Assembly: GCF_900166635.1 (NCBI RefSeq)
Contig: NZ_LT800497.1
Coordinates: forward strand, 186,001 to 250,000
Origin: Oceanobacillus timonensis
GTDB lineage: Bacteria > Bacillota > Bacilli > Bacillales > Amphibacillaceae
DNA length: 64,000 nt
Direction of reading: 5' to 3'
Position 1 is the first letter of the stretch; the number at the start of each line of letters is the position of its first letter. Positions 52,615-62,188 of this stretch are shown here, in pieces. The position numbers were made by a program, and so were the translations under genes. The notes beneath the pieces were generated by a model that worked only from the letters and a program-made list of their open reading frames with translations, was not told the origin of the DNA and did no database searches.

Positions 52615-54234
52615 TTATTTACTTTCATACCAGTTGTAATCGTTCTTCACAACCTCTTTCTCAACCAATTCCTCCAGCGAACAAACACGCTGATTCGCAT
52701 CCTTATACTGAATATGTGATGCACAAATATCCGTTGGCGTAGTAACACCTGCCGCTGCGGAAATACGGAACAGGCTTTCTCGAAGCGTAACGAGATAATT
52801 CAAAGCTCGATAAGCCTTCTCATCCACGACCAGAGCTTTCTGCAGCTTCGGATCAGTTGTTGCTACACCAACAGGACAACGATTGGTGTGGCAAATTTGT
52901 GCCATAATGCAACCGACAGTAATCATAAATGCGCGGGCAACCTGGACAAGGTCTGCTCCCATTCCGAGGATAACGGCAATTCGATCGGCCGTAAAAAGTT
53001 TTCCTGAGGCAATCAGTTTAACGCGGTTGCGGACGCCATATTTGTTTAACGTCTGATTCGCAATAATGATCGCTGATTTTATCGGGAGCCCGACGCTATC
53101 TGCGAGCTCTTGAAAGGTTGCTCCTGTTCCGCCTTCTGATCCATCTACCGTAATAAAATCTGGTCCAGAACCGGTTTCCTTCATATAACTGGCAATCTCT
53201 TCTAAATCATGCGGACTGCCAATAACCAATTTAATGCCGACTGGAAGACCGGTATGATTTCGAATCTGCTCGATAAAAGAGAACATCGATGGAACGTCGT
53301 CAAATTCATTAAAACGATTCGGGCTGTCTACCTCCTGATATGGTGCGATATTTCGGATAGCGGCAATCTTTTCTGTTACTTTTTCTGCATCCACATGCCC
53401 GCCGCGTGTTTTTGCCCCTTGTGCCAGTTTTAGCTCAAAGGCTTTGACCTGTGGAATCTCACTTTTTTCTTTTAACAAATCCCAGTTAAAAGCACCTGAT
53501 TCTGTACGGACGCCAAAAAGACCGGGGCCGATTTGGGCAACGATGTCTGTATTTCCGGCTAAATGATAGCTGGACAGTCCTCCTTCCCCTGTATTCATCC
53601 AGGAACCGCCGGCCATGCCGATTCCCTTGGATAGAGCAGTAATCGCATTCTCTCCCAACGCGCCATAGCTCATCCCTGACATCCCAACCAATCCTTTCAC
53701 CCGGAAAGGTTCTCTGCAGGAAGGACCAATAACGACGGCGTGTTCATCACTTAGAAGCCATGGCTGAATGTGTTGATCATGTAATTTTTCTCTCCGGCTC
53801 AGCAGATTATCTTCTTTCACTTCATAGACTTTGGAATCTATGATGTTTGTATTATCTGCTTCCAGTTCTTCCTGCTGTTTGGGAAACATGGCATTTTTGA
53901 CATAAAAGTCTGCTTTCTCAAAATCGCGGCGGGAACCGAAGCCAATCATATTTTTCTGGTATTTGGCAGGGATAACCACATCACGGTAATCATCGCGGGA
54001 GAATGGTTTACCGGAAGTATCTGCATCAAATAAATATTGTCTGAGCTCCGGACCGGATTTTTCCAGAACGTATCGAATCTTACCAAGCAACGGGTAATTG
54101 CGTAAAATAGCGTGCTGTGACTGTCGTCTGTCTTTCCAATATATGTAGCCGAATAATACGAGCGGGATAACAATAATGGCTATTACCAAGATACTTAATG
54201 CAAGCAAAATATAAGCTAGTGCAGAAAATTCCAT
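52615..54234 (-). CDS. FMN-binding glutamate synthase-like protein (YerD family)
   Basis: 539 aa. An N-terminal membrane helix (about 6-33) anchors a glutamate synthase central/FMN domain: GPSCREPFRVKGLVGMSGMS, WMNTGEGGLSSYHL, LKLAQGAKTRGGHVD, and TVDGSEGGTGATFQELADSV. A cysteine cluster in CIMAQICHTNRCPVGVATTD may bind an Fe-S centre. There is no glutaminase domain, so it is not a complete glutamate synthase. B. subtilis YerD is a close match in size and layout. Physiological role unknown; probably an FMN-dependent redox enzyme. AAGGAG precedes ATG 54234. Confidence 0.85.
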   Translation of the reverse strand: MEFSALAYILLALSILVIAIIVIPLVLFGYIYWKDRRQSQHAILRNYPLLGKIRYVLEKSGPELRQYLFDADTSGKPFSRDDYRDVVIPAKYQKNMIGFGSRRDFEKADFYVKNAMFPKQQEELEADNTNIIDSKVYEVKEDNLLSRREKLHDQHIQPWLLSDEHAVVIGPSCREPFRVKGLVGMSGMSYGALGENAITALSKGIGMAGGSWMNTGEGGLSSYHLAGNTDIVAQIGPGLFGVRTESGAFNWDLLKEKSEIPQVKAFELKLAQGAKTRGGHVDAEKVTEKIAAIRNIAPYQEVDSPNRFNEFDDVPSMFSFIEQIRNHTGLPVGIKLVIGSPHDLEEIASYMKETGSGPDFITVDGSEGGTGATFQELADSVGLPIKSAIIIANQTLNKYGVRNRVKLIASGKLFTADRIAVILGMGADLVQVARAFMITVGCIMAQICHTNRCPVGVATTDPKLQKALVVDEKAYRALNYLVTLRESLFRISAAAGVTTPTDICASHIQYKDANQRVCSLEELVEKEVVKNDYNWYESK

Positions 54235-54480
54235 TTTTTGATATCTCCTTTCATATAAAAGTATCTATCTGCATATGTAACTCTAAATTTGTGCCTATAC
54301 GATATACATACCCGTTTTGGAAAGGATTACACGTACGAAGAAATTTCTGTTTGAAGAAATTTATAGGGGATGAGAGAGAAAGAAAGAGCTGGAAAATTGG
54401 AGGGATGTCGGATTGAAATGTGATGTACCGGAACATAGTGCTTCTAATAAGAAAGTATGAATGGCGGTGATTCACATAGA

Positions 54481-54525
54481 AAAAATCATTCCTGCCTAAA
54501 AACATAGACAGGGATGATTATATTT
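54481..54525. terminator. Terminator of the YfcC-type gene
   Basis: AATCATTCCTGCC (54484-54496) pairs with GACAGGGATGATT, with T runs on the minus-strand side. The stretch 54235-54480 shows no gene that I can support. Confidence 0.65.
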
Positions 54526-54553
54526 GAATGTATCAGTATTGTTTATTTAGCCA

Positions 54554-55969
54554 TCACATCGGCCCCCAATTAATCAGAACCGTAATCATAATAAAGATAA
54601 TGCCGATAACGTACCAGATTCCTACAAGCGGCAATGCGAATTTTAACCATTTTGTCCAAGGAATACCGGCGATGGCCAAGTTAGCCATTAACACACCGGA
54701 TAAAGGTGTGATGATGTTTGTGAATCCATCCCCAAGTGTATAAGCTTGTACAGCAACTTGGCGGGGGATATCCATTAAATCGGCAAGTGGTGTCATAATT
54801 GGCATCACAATCGCAGCTTGTCCGCTTCCGGAACTCACAATGAGGTTGAAAATACCATTACCGATAAACATAGCGATGGCTCCCATAACGCTGGAAAAAG
54901 GCTCTAAAGCGATAGACATCCCATGCACGACGGTATCAAGTACTTTTCCATCTTCTAAGATAACGACAATCGAACGGGCCATTCCGATAATGAGCGCGCC
55001 GTATAATACTTTTTTTGCCCCGTCTACAAATTCGGCTACCATTTCGTTGGCTCCCATTTTTGAAATAAGGGCCGTAAGTACGGCTAAAGCAACGAAAATA
55101 CCAGCCATTTCGTTGATGTCCCAACCTAATTGGAAAACACCATATACGTAAAAGCCAATGCCAGCTACAAGCACGAATAAAATGGTTAAATGTGTCGATG
55201 TTAATTTGCCTTCCACCTTATCCATGGATCTATCATCTGACTTTGGAAATGGATTATCACGCAAAATACTTTTCTGCGGGTCCTTTTTAACGCGGTTGGC
55301 ATACCAAATGATGTAGGCGATTGTAGCTCCTACAACGATGACATATAGCACGAGACGCAAAGAAAGCCCTGAAAATAGAGGGAGCTGGGCAATCTGCTGC
55401 GCAAATCCAGTTGATTGCGGGTCTAAAAATCCGACTGCAAAGCCAGAATAAGCACCTAAATAAATAATGGAAACACCAACAATCGCGTCCATTTTCATCG
55501 CTCTCGCCAAGATAATCCCGACTGGTATAAAAGCAATTGATGAGTTTGCGATAATTCCCAGACCTCCGAAAATAGAAAAGAGAATGGCGACCATTAAAAT
55601 TAAAAGCCATTCCCGATTTTGCGTTCGTTTAATTGTTTTCATGATTAAGTTATCGATGGCACCTGTTTTTTCAATAGCGGCGAATGTTCCGCCGATGGTC
55701 AATACAAGAAAAATCAGACCGGCACCGCCGATTAACCCTTCTTGAATGGAACTGAACATATCAATAAAATTAACGGGCTGCTGGTCTATTTGACTATAGC
55801 TGTCCGGAACAATGACTTCCGTGCCATCTTCTATTGTTTCCCGCTCGTAACTCCCGGCCGGGATGATATATGTAAGAATTGCTGCGAGTAACAAAATGGC
55901 AAATAAGATAACATATGCATCAGGAAGTTGGAATGTCTTTTTCTTTTTTTGTTTTTCTTGTTGCGACAT
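54554..55969 (-). CDS. YfcC-family membrane transporter
   Basis: 471 aa with about 12 membrane helices. YfcC/DcuC-like (C4-dicarboxylate carrier superfamily) signature: FQLPDAYVILFAILLLAAIL, TYIIPAGSYER at the start, GIIANSSIAFIPVGIILAR, and the C-terminal SSGSGQAAIVMPIMTPLADL with GDGFTNIITPLSG. Relatives carry amino acids, peptides or dicarboxylates. It is divergent from an AmhX-type amidohydrolase gene, a common pairing of a transporter with an M20 hydrolase, suggesting import of an N-acyl amino acid or similar amide. AAGGAGGC precedes ATG. Confidence 0.83.
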   Translation of the reverse strand: MSQQEKQKKKKTFQLPDAYVILFAILLLAAILTYIIPAGSYERETIEDGTEVIVPDSYSQIDQQPVNFIDMFSSIQEGLIGGAGLIFLVLTIGGTFAAIEKTGAIDNLIMKTIKRTQNREWLLILMVAILFSIFGGLGIIANSSIAFIPVGIILARAMKMDAIVGVSIIYLGAYSGFAVGFLDPQSTGFAQQIAQLPLFSGLSLRLVLYVIVVGATIAYIIWYANRVKKDPQKSILRDNPFPKSDDRSMDKVEGKLTSTHLTILFVLVAGIGFYVYGVFQLGWDINEMAGIFVALAVLTALISKMGANEMVAEFVDGAKKVLYGALIIGMARSIVVILEDGKVLDTVVHGMSIALEPFSSVMGAIAMFIGNGIFNLIVSSGSGQAAIVMPIMTPLADLMDIPRQVAVQAYTLGDGFTNIITPLSGVLMANLAIAGIPWTKWLKFALPLVGIWYVIGIIFIMITVLINWGPM

Positions 55970-56182
55970 AAGATGCCTCCTTTTAAAATCTTAAACTTGA
56001 AATTGATTATATTAGAGTTTATACTTCAAAGCAATGTTAATAATAAGAATACTTGAAAATAAAGGACATTTTTAAAACCATACATACTATTATAATAAAT
56101 AAGTAAAATAGATTGCTAGGGTATTTTGAATGTTTTTTATCAAAAACATGGTATTTATTTTGAAAAAGGTCGGGGAGAACAA

Positions 56183-57307
56183 ATGGAAAAAAGCATACAA
56201 ACAAGTATGTTAGAAACGTTTCAACATCTACATACACATGCAGAAATCAGTTGGGAAGAAATAGAGACGACAACATATATCAAAGCGAGGTTAGAAGAAG
56301 CGGGCTGTGAAACCATAACTTTTTCTGAACACACGGGTGTGGTTGGAAAATTTGGAAATTTTGATAAAGGATTACCGGTAATTGGTATTCGTGCAGATAT
56401 GGATGCGTTATGGCAGGAAGTGAATGGCACATTTCAACCAAACCATTCCTGTGGGCATGATGCTCATATGTCGATGGTATTAGGTGTGCTGTGGTCATTA
56501 CAGCAAATACCGGACATGCAAGATAACGTAGCGATCAAGTTTATTTATCAGCCGGCAGAGGAAGAAGGCGGTGGTGCACTGAAAATGGTGGAAGAAGGTG
56601 TTGTGGAAGACGTTGACTACCTGTTCGGAATCCATCTCAGACCAAAACAGGAAGTAGCTGCAGGGAAAGCGGCTCCTGTGATTGTGCACGGTGCGACCAA
56701 AACATATGAAGCAGTCATTAAAGGAGAAGATGCACACGGTGCACGTCCGCATTTAAATGACAATGCAATTGAAATTGGGATGCAGATCGTGAATATGCTG
56801 GGCCAAATGCATATGGACCCAAGAGTTCCGCATTCAGCAAAAATGACGAAGTTCCAGGCGGGGGCAAAAAGTTCCAATATTATCCCGGGCAATGCATCCT
56901 TCAGTTTGGATTTACGTGCCCAGTCAAATGAAGTGATGGAAGTCCTGGTAAAGAAAGTGGATGCTATTTTGGAGTCTGTCCGAAATCTGTATGATGTCGA
57001 TATTGATGTGACTGATTACCACGGCGTACCAGCCGCTGAAACGAATGAGGAAGCGACAAACTTTATGCGTACAGCGGTGCAAGATGTATTGGGCGCGGGG
57101 AATGTGGTAGAATCGCTTCTGACACCCGGTGGAGATGACTTTCATTTTTACACGGTGAAGAAGCCGGAATTAAAAGCAACAATGCTGGGATTAGGCTGTG
57201 ATTTAGGCCCTGGATTACATCATCCTAATATGACCTTTGATAAAGATGCACTATGTACGGGAGTGGATATTTTAACGAAGGCGATATTAAATGTATATCA
57301 GGTATGA
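56183..57307 (+). CDS. amhX: AmhX-type M20 amidohydrolase
   Basis: 374 aa from ATG 56183 (CGGGGAG upstream). M20 metallopeptidase family: metal ligands in NHSCGHDAHMS and the general-base glutamates in PAEEEGGGA, dimerisation domain at about 180-290, and C-terminal LLTPGGDDFHFYTVK. The segment GIRADMDALWQEVNG is very close to B. subtilis AmhX. It hydrolyses an amide bond of an N-acylated amino acid or auxin-like compound in the cytosol; true substrate unknown. Divergent from the YfcC-type transporter gene. Confidence 0.86.
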   Translation: MEKSIQTSMLETFQHLHTHAEISWEEIETTTYIKARLEEAGCETITFSEHTGVVGKFGNFDKGLPVIGIRADMDALWQEVNGTFQPNHSCGHDAHMSMVLGVLWSLQQIPDMQDNVAIKFIYQPAEEEGGGALKMVEEGVVEDVDYLFGIHLRPKQEVAAGKAAPVIVHGATKTYEAVIKGEDAHGARPHLNDNAIEIGMQIVNMLGQMHMDPRVPHSAKMTKFQAGAKSSNIIPGNASFSLDLRAQSNEVMEVLVKKVDAILESVRNLYDVDIDVTDYHGVPAAETNEEATNFMRTAVQDVLGAGNVVESLLTPGGDDFHFYTVKKPELKATMLGLGCDLGPGLHHPNMTFDKDALCTGVDILTKAILNVYQV

Positions 57308-57540
57308 TAGAAAAAATAGATGATTCGATGTGGGAAAGCTGATTTTTGCTGTTATGGCAGTAAGGACTGGCTTTTTTATATGGAAGGGTAGATAGGCGCT
57401 GCGAGGAGAAGTTATGGGTGCTGTGACGTTCATGACAGAAGAGGAGGAAATTTTGGGAGGGAGAGAAGAGAGATTATGATAAAATTGTTAGAGAAATAGT
57501 TTTTTTCGGTATAAAATATAATAACAGTCAGGTGATTATC

Positions 57541-58071
57541 ATGCAGAACGATCTTTCTCTTCTATTTGAAGAACTCCATACAATGCGAGACACCTATTTT
57601 CATACAGATATTTTCAAGTCATCGATTCATAAACGGGTTGTGCCGGATAAGTGGAGTGTTGCAGAATCGATTTATCATTGTTATTTATTGCTGAAGCTTA
57701 CGCGGCTGACATCTGCTTATTATTTACCGGTAGCCCGCATTTATATGAAACTTCGCCGCCCTAAAGTGAAGCGATATAATGGAGAGATGTCTAATATATA
57801 CCGCAAAAAAACAATGAAAGCGCCCTTTATTTTGAAGCCGAAGATGAAGCGGGAATATACGCTTATAGAATTGCGGGAACTGTTGGAAGCAGAAACGGAA
57901 AAACTAAAAAATTGTGTTGCATATCTTACAAAAGAACAGTGTTACTGGATAAAATATCCTGACCCTGTGCCGGCATATCCGAATGTTGTACAGGTAGTGA
58001 AGCTTTTGCGGATTCATGAAGAACATCATTATACGGTAGTGATAGAAAGGGAGCAGAAGTTTCGTGGTTAG
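57541..58071 (+). CDS. DinB-superfamily protein
   Basis: 176 aa from ATG 57541 (CAGGTG seven bases upstream). Four-helix DinB/YfiT-like fold: DKWSVAESIYHCYLLLKLT contains the first metal histidine, and LRIHEEHHYTVVIEREQK near the C-terminus the other two (HEEHH). Members are metal-dependent thiol transferases (bacillithiol/mycothiol S-transferases) or of unknown function. It is ten bp upstream of, and cotranscribed with, cutC. Confidence 0.78.
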   Translation: MQNDLSLLFEELHTMRDTYFHTDIFKSSIHKRVVPDKWSVAESIYHCYLLLKLTRLTSAYYLPVARIYMKLRRPKVKRYNGEMSNIYRKKTMKAPFILKPKMKREYTLIELRELLEAETEKLKNCVAYLTKEQCYWIKYPDPVPAYPNVVQVVKLLRIHEEHHYTVVIEREQKFRG

Positions 58072-58113
58072 AGGCTGAACATGAAGGCATTGTTCATTGG
58101 AAGGAGTTTAGAA

Positions 58114-58803
58114 ATGATTGAATGTATTGTCCAAAATGCAATAGACGCGAAGGATGCTGAAAACCTGGGTGTGTCCAGATTAGAATTGGTTTCAGCTATC
58201 CAGCTGGGTGGTTTGACTCCCGCTTATGAAACGATTCAACAGGTACTTGACAGTGTGAGGCTGCCCGTGCAAATCATGATTAGGCCACATGATGCTGGAT
58301 TTATATACACTTTAGAGGATAAAGAAATTATGAAAAAAGATATTTACTTGTTGTGTGAACGAGGTCATCATCGGATTGTAGTCGGGGCTTTAACAGAAAA
58401 GAAAACCATCGATACAGTTTTTCTCGATGATTTATTTGGGGAATTTCCGAAATTAGATGTGACGTTTCATCGTGCATTTGATGAGGTCCGAGATCTGACA
58501 GAGGCTTATCAGACGTTAGTTGCTTATCAGAAGAATATAAAAAGAATCTTAACTTCCGGAGGTACGAATGGTTGTGTGGAAGGAGCAGATTCTTTGCACA
58601 GGTTGGTTCAGTTACAGCATACATGGCAAGGTCCGAGTATTTTACCGGGCAGTGGGTTGAATGTCAATAATATACAAGATCTACATGGTGCGATTCAAGC
58701 TAATGAATATCATTTTGGTAGTGGAGTTAGAAAAGGGCAATCATTTGAAGAAAGGGTGGATAAAGACATTATAAAAAGAATACAACATATTTTATTAAGA
58801 TGA
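58114..58803 (+). CDS. cutC: CutC family protein
   Basis: 229 aa from ATG 58114 (GGAAGGAG upstream); the frame is open from 58081. CutC TIM barrel: ENLGVSRLELVSAIQLGGLT at the N-terminus, QIMIRPHDAGFIYT, VTFHRAFDEVRD, RILTSGGTNG, ILPGSGLN and YHFGSGVRKG. Formerly called a copper homeostasis protein; the biochemical role is uncertain. It differs from typical CutC (IELCDNLAVGGTTPS) at a few positions but keeps the core. Follows the DinB-type gene. Confidence 0.87.
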   Translation: MIECIVQNAIDAKDAENLGVSRLELVSAIQLGGLTPAYETIQQVLDSVRLPVQIMIRPHDAGFIYTLEDKEIMKKDIYLLCERGHHRIVVGALTEKKTIDTVFLDDLFGEFPKLDVTFHRAFDEVRDLTEAYQTLVAYQKNIKRILTSGGTNGCVEGADSLHRLVQLQHTWQGPSILPGSGLNVNNIQDLHGAIQANEYHFGSGVRKGQSFEERVDKDIIKRIQHILLR

Positions 58804-58985
58804 TTACAGGAAAGGAGGGTAAGGAAAATAGATAATATTATCTTACACATCCCGTTCCTGTATTTTGTGAGGGTATTAATAAAAAAATGAATGGGGATAA
58901 ATTTCTCCCTACATCTGGTGTTGTTTTCATACAATTGTAAGTAACGGTGTTGTTTTCGTTTAATTTAATTACATGTCAATTCATT

Positions 58986-59747
58986 CTATATAGCGGTCCA
59001 TCCACCATCTACTTTAATTGTTTCACCAGTTACAAAGTTGGCTAAATGAGATGCTAAGTATAGCACTGCACCGCTGATATCGCCAGGTTTTGGCATGTTA
59101 TCTAATAGAATGCGATTTTCCACATCTTTTTTAAATGCTTCATCTGCAAACATTTCTTTCGTCAAATCTGTTTTTACAAAAGTCGGAGCAACAGCATTTA
59201 CATTAATTCCATTTTCAGCCCATTCTACGGCTAATGCTTTTGTTAATTGAACTACTCCGCCTTTACTGGAGCAATAAGCAGCTCTTTTGAAGTAACCAAC
59301 AAAAGACATTTGGGAGGCGATATTAATAATACGCCCCTTTTTATTTTGTTCCATCATATGTTTTCCGACAGCCTGACATAAGAAAAAAACGGATTTTAAA
59401 TTCGTGTCAAGCACTGTATCCCAATCTTCCTCACTAACTTCCAATGCAGGTTTTGCAATATTAGCACCGGCGTTATTTACCAATATATCTATCGTTCCAT
59501 ATTCCATTGCAATTTCATCAATTATTTCTCGCATCTTCTGAATATGATTGACATCTGCTGCTATTGTCTTATGATTACCATTAAAAGCTTCCAATTCAGG
59601 AAGAAAATGATTTAAATGTTCTTTATTTCGGCCGGTAACAATGACATTTGCTCCTGATTTCGCAAAAGATAAGGCGATATCTTTTCCAATTCCTTTACTT
59701 CCGCCAGTAACGATGACGGTCTTATTTTTGAATTCTGAAAAGTTCAT
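58986..59747 (-). CDS. Short-chain dehydrogenase, last gene of the HpsN-like operon
   Basis: 253 aa from ATG 59747 (AAGGAGAAT upstream). Classical SDR: VTGGSKGIGKDIA, LVNNAGANIA, catalytic Ser in INIASQMSF and YCSSKGG, C-terminal IKVDGGWTAI. Similar to the gluconate 5-dehydrogenase/3-oxoacyl reductase group. Starts one base after the stop of the preceding 3-hydroxyacyl-CoA dehydrogenase-like gene, so the two are coupled. Substrate likely a hydroxy acid handled by the operon. Confidence 0.85.
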   Translation of the reverse strand: MNFSEFKNKTVIVTGGSKGIGKDIALSFAKSGANVIVTGRNKEHLNHFLPELEAFNGNHKTIAADVNHIQKMREIIDEIAMEYGTIDILVNNAGANIAKPALEVSEEDWDTVLDTNLKSVFFLCQAVGKHMMEQNKKGRIINIASQMSFVGYFKRAAYCSSKGGVVQLTKALAVEWAENGINVNAVAPTFVKTDLTKEMFADEAFKKDVENRILLDNMPKPGDISGAVLYLASHLANFVTGETIKVDGGWTAI

Positions 59748-59748
59748 A

Positions 59749-60699
59749 TTATTCTCCTTTGAATAAGCCATTTTCTTGATCACGTTTTAAAAAGTGAATG
59801 AGTGTTTTTTCTCGTTCGGCATTTATTTGTTCAGAAATTTCTTGGTCCCAGAGATAAAAGCCTTCTCCATTCTTATAACCAAGTTTTTCTTCTGCTACTA
59901 AATTCGTTAATGTTGCCCCTGATTGGTTGGCAGTACTTAAATCTTTAAACAAATAATCCGATATAGAAGAGAAAACATCCAGTCCTCCTAAATCAGCCGT
60001 CATGAGAGGGCCAGTAATTGGCAATCTGCGGCCAATGCTGTAAGTGATCGCTGCATCAATATCTTCTTTTGTGACAATTTTTTCATCCAGTAAAGCCTGG
60101 GCTTCTCGAAATAAAGCGTATTGTAACCGATTTCCAATGAAACCGGGAACTTCTTTTTCTAATAAGATGGCTTTTTTCCCCATTACTTTCATGAGACGCA
60201 TCGTCCTGTCTGCAGTTTCTTCATTGGTTTTTTCCCCTTTTACAATTTCAACAAGAGGAATCAAGTGTGCCGGGTTCCAAAAGTGTGTCACGATAAAACG
60301 TTTCGGATGGGAGGTTTCTTTGGCTAATGCAGTAGGCATGAAACCAGAAGTATTACTTGCTATAATGACATTTTCATCTGTTAGTTGTTCTAATTGTTTA
60401 TATAATGATTGTTTCATTTCGATTTTTTCAGGGATTGCTTCGATAATATACGTAGCTTCTTTTGCCGTTTCTTCCAAAGATGGGAGCAATGTAATTCTCG
60501 CACTTATCTGCTGTATTTCTGCTTTGCTAATGAGTTCGTTGTCAAACATTATATTTAACTTTTCAATCAATTCTTTATCCGCTTTTGAGATATCTTCTTC
60601 TGTCGCCCCTGAGACTTTGACATCTATTCCTGCCCAAGCAGCTGCCAGGGCGATAGAATGGCCCATTGTACCACAACCAATAATAGATAAGCGCTCCAT
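59749..60699 (-). CDS. 3-hydroxyacyl-CoA dehydrogenase-like NAD-dependent dehydrogenase
   Basis: 316 aa from ATG 60699 (AAGGAGTG upstream). N-terminal Rossmann fold LSIIGCGTMGHSIALAAAWA, catalytic region YIIEAIPEKIEMKQSLYKQ and FIVTHFWNPAHLIPLVEIVK, and the C-terminal 3HCDH domain EVPGFIGNRLQYALFREAQA. This family includes 3-hydroxybutyryl-CoA dehydrogenases and L-gulonate/carnitine dehydrogenases acting on free hydroxy acids; no thiolase or acyl-CoA genes are nearby, so a free-acid substrate is likely. Cotranscribed with the SDR gene. Confidence 0.85.
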   Translation of the reverse strand: MERLSIIGCGTMGHSIALAAAWAGIDVKVSGATEEDISKADKELIEKLNIMFDNELISKAEIQQISARITLLPSLEETAKEATYIIEAIPEKIEMKQSLYKQLEQLTDENVIIASNTSGFMPTALAKETSHPKRFIVTHFWNPAHLIPLVEIVKGEKTNEETADRTMRLMKVMGKKAILLEKEVPGFIGNRLQYALFREAQALLDEKIVTKEDIDAAITYSIGRRLPITGPLMTADLGGLDVFSSISDYLFKDLSTANQSGATLTNLVAEEKLGYKNGEGFYLWDQEISEQINAEREKTLIHFLKRDQENGLFKGE

Positions 60700-60756
60700 T
60701 ATATCACTCCTTGTCCTTCTCAATCGTGTTCGTAATATTTGCAACAGGTAAATGAT

Positions 60757-60801
60757 AGAAGGTTATATGCAGAATAATGTTTCTACACATAACCTTCCAT
60801 A
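60757..60801. terminator. Intra-operon hairpin
   Basis: GAAGGTTAT (60759-60767) pairs with ATAACCTTC (60790-60798) in the gap between the GntP gene and the hydroxyacyl-CoA dehydrogenase-like gene. It could lower downstream expression. Confidence 0.45.
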
Positions 60802-60834
60802 AAAATATATTTTAAAAATAAATTCTTGTGCAGA

Positions 60835-62154
60835 TCAACTTCCCAAACCTAGTGAAAATAGAATAATAGCCACAATGACACCAACCAACGGAACAACTAC
60901 AGTCATTGCGCCAAATGCAGGATAGGCACTTTTATGTGTCTCTCTAGCTATGGAACGTATCGTTGTTACTGCATATCCACCATGAGGCAAAGAATCAAGC
61001 GTTCCTGATGAAAGTGCCACAGATCTGTGGAGAGCTTCTGCGTCAACCCCCATATCTAAATAGTGTGGTCCTAAAATAGGTAATGCAATCGTTTGTCCAC
61101 CAGAAGAAGAGCCTGTCAAGCCGGCAATAACCATTACAGCTATAGATCCTCCGATTAATGGATTGCCTGGAAGGTCTGTCATAAAATTAACTGCTGATTC
61201 AAAAGCTGGAGTGGCTTGTGCAACTCCACCAAAACCAACAACTGCAGAAGTATTTCCGATAGCAACTAATGCTCCAGTTGTACCATCACCTACTGCTGAC
61301 CAAAAATCTTTAAAGTATTTTCGATTAAGTAACCAGGTAGCGATAATACCACTAAGTAAAGCCAGGATAAGAGCTGATTGTTCTAATGAATCATGGAAAA
61401 TAAATGATACGATAAGAACTGCTAATAAAGGAACAAGACTTAAAAATGGATTTGGTAAGCTTGTTCTTTTTTCCTGGTTATCCGTTTCTCTTTCCTCGAA
61501 GCTTTCTCCTTTTTTAACAGCTTTTCGAATCATTTTCATCAGCCACCAATAGCCGAAAATCAACATGAAAACAGCGACTATCAAACTAACTTGCCAACCC
61601 GCATAGGGGGTGGTCCCTAAAAACGGGATCGGAATCCAGTTTTGAATTTCCGGAGATCCGGCAGATGTCATTGTAAATGTAGTAGACCCGAAAGCCAGAG
61701 CAGCCGGAATAAATCTTCTGGGCAGATTCGCTTCTTTGAATAAACTGACAGCCATTGGATAGACTGCAAAAGCAACGACAAATAAGCTAACTCCTCCGTA
61801 GGTTAATACCGCACAGGCAAGAACAATTGCAAGAACCGCATATTTCATGCCTATTTTTGATACAATCCAGTTGGAAACACTCTCAGCGGCACCGCTGTCT
61901 TCCATTACTTTTCCGAAAATGGCTCCTGCCAGGAACATGAGGTACCAGGAAGTAATAAATCCAGCGAAACCGTCCATATACCCTGTTACAAAATCTACTT
62001 GTCCTTCACCAGCAAGTTGAGGAAATAAAGGCAACCCATTTAATATTGCAACAAAAAGAGCTGAAATTGGAGCAACAATGAGCAAATTCATCCCCTTCAT
62101 TACTAAAACGGTTAATAATATCAACCCTCCAACTAACCCCATCATACTAATCAT
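60835..62154 (-). CDS. GntP-family organic acid permease
   Basis: 439 aa with about 12-14 membrane helices. GntP (gluconate:H+ symporter) family features: MKGMNLLIVAPISALFVAIL, WYLMFLAGAIFGKVMEDSGA, GGVSLFVVAFAVYPMAVSLF, GLTGSSSGGQTIALPILGPH and SSGTLDSLPHGGYAVTTIRS. Imports hydroxy or sugar acids with protons. The start ATG 62154 follows an unusual G-rich stretch (GGGGGCGGGGG). Second gene of the operon after the HpsN-like dehydrogenase. Confidence 0.85.
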   Translation of the reverse strand: MISMMGLVGGLILLTVLVMKGMNLLIVAPISALFVAILNGLPLFPQLAGEGQVDFVTGYMDGFAGFITSWYLMFLAGAIFGKVMEDSGAAESVSNWIVSKIGMKYAVLAIVLACAVLTYGGVSLFVVAFAVYPMAVSLFKEANLPRRFIPAALAFGSTTFTMTSAGSPEIQNWIPIPFLGTTPYAGWQVSLIVAVFMLIFGYWWLMKMIRKAVKKGESFEERETDNQEKRTSLPNPFLSLVPLLAVLIVSFIFHDSLEQSALILALLSGIIATWLLNRKYFKDFWSAVGDGTTGALVAIGNTSAVVGFGGVAQATPAFESAVNFMTDLPGNPLIGGSIAVMVIAGLTGSSSGGQTIALPILGPHYLDMGVDAEALHRSVALSSGTLDSLPHGGYAVTTIRSIARETHKSAYPAFGAMTVVVPLVGVIVAIILFSLGLGS

Positions 62155-62188
62155 ATTGTCCCCCGCCCCCTATTCAGTTAGAAATACA

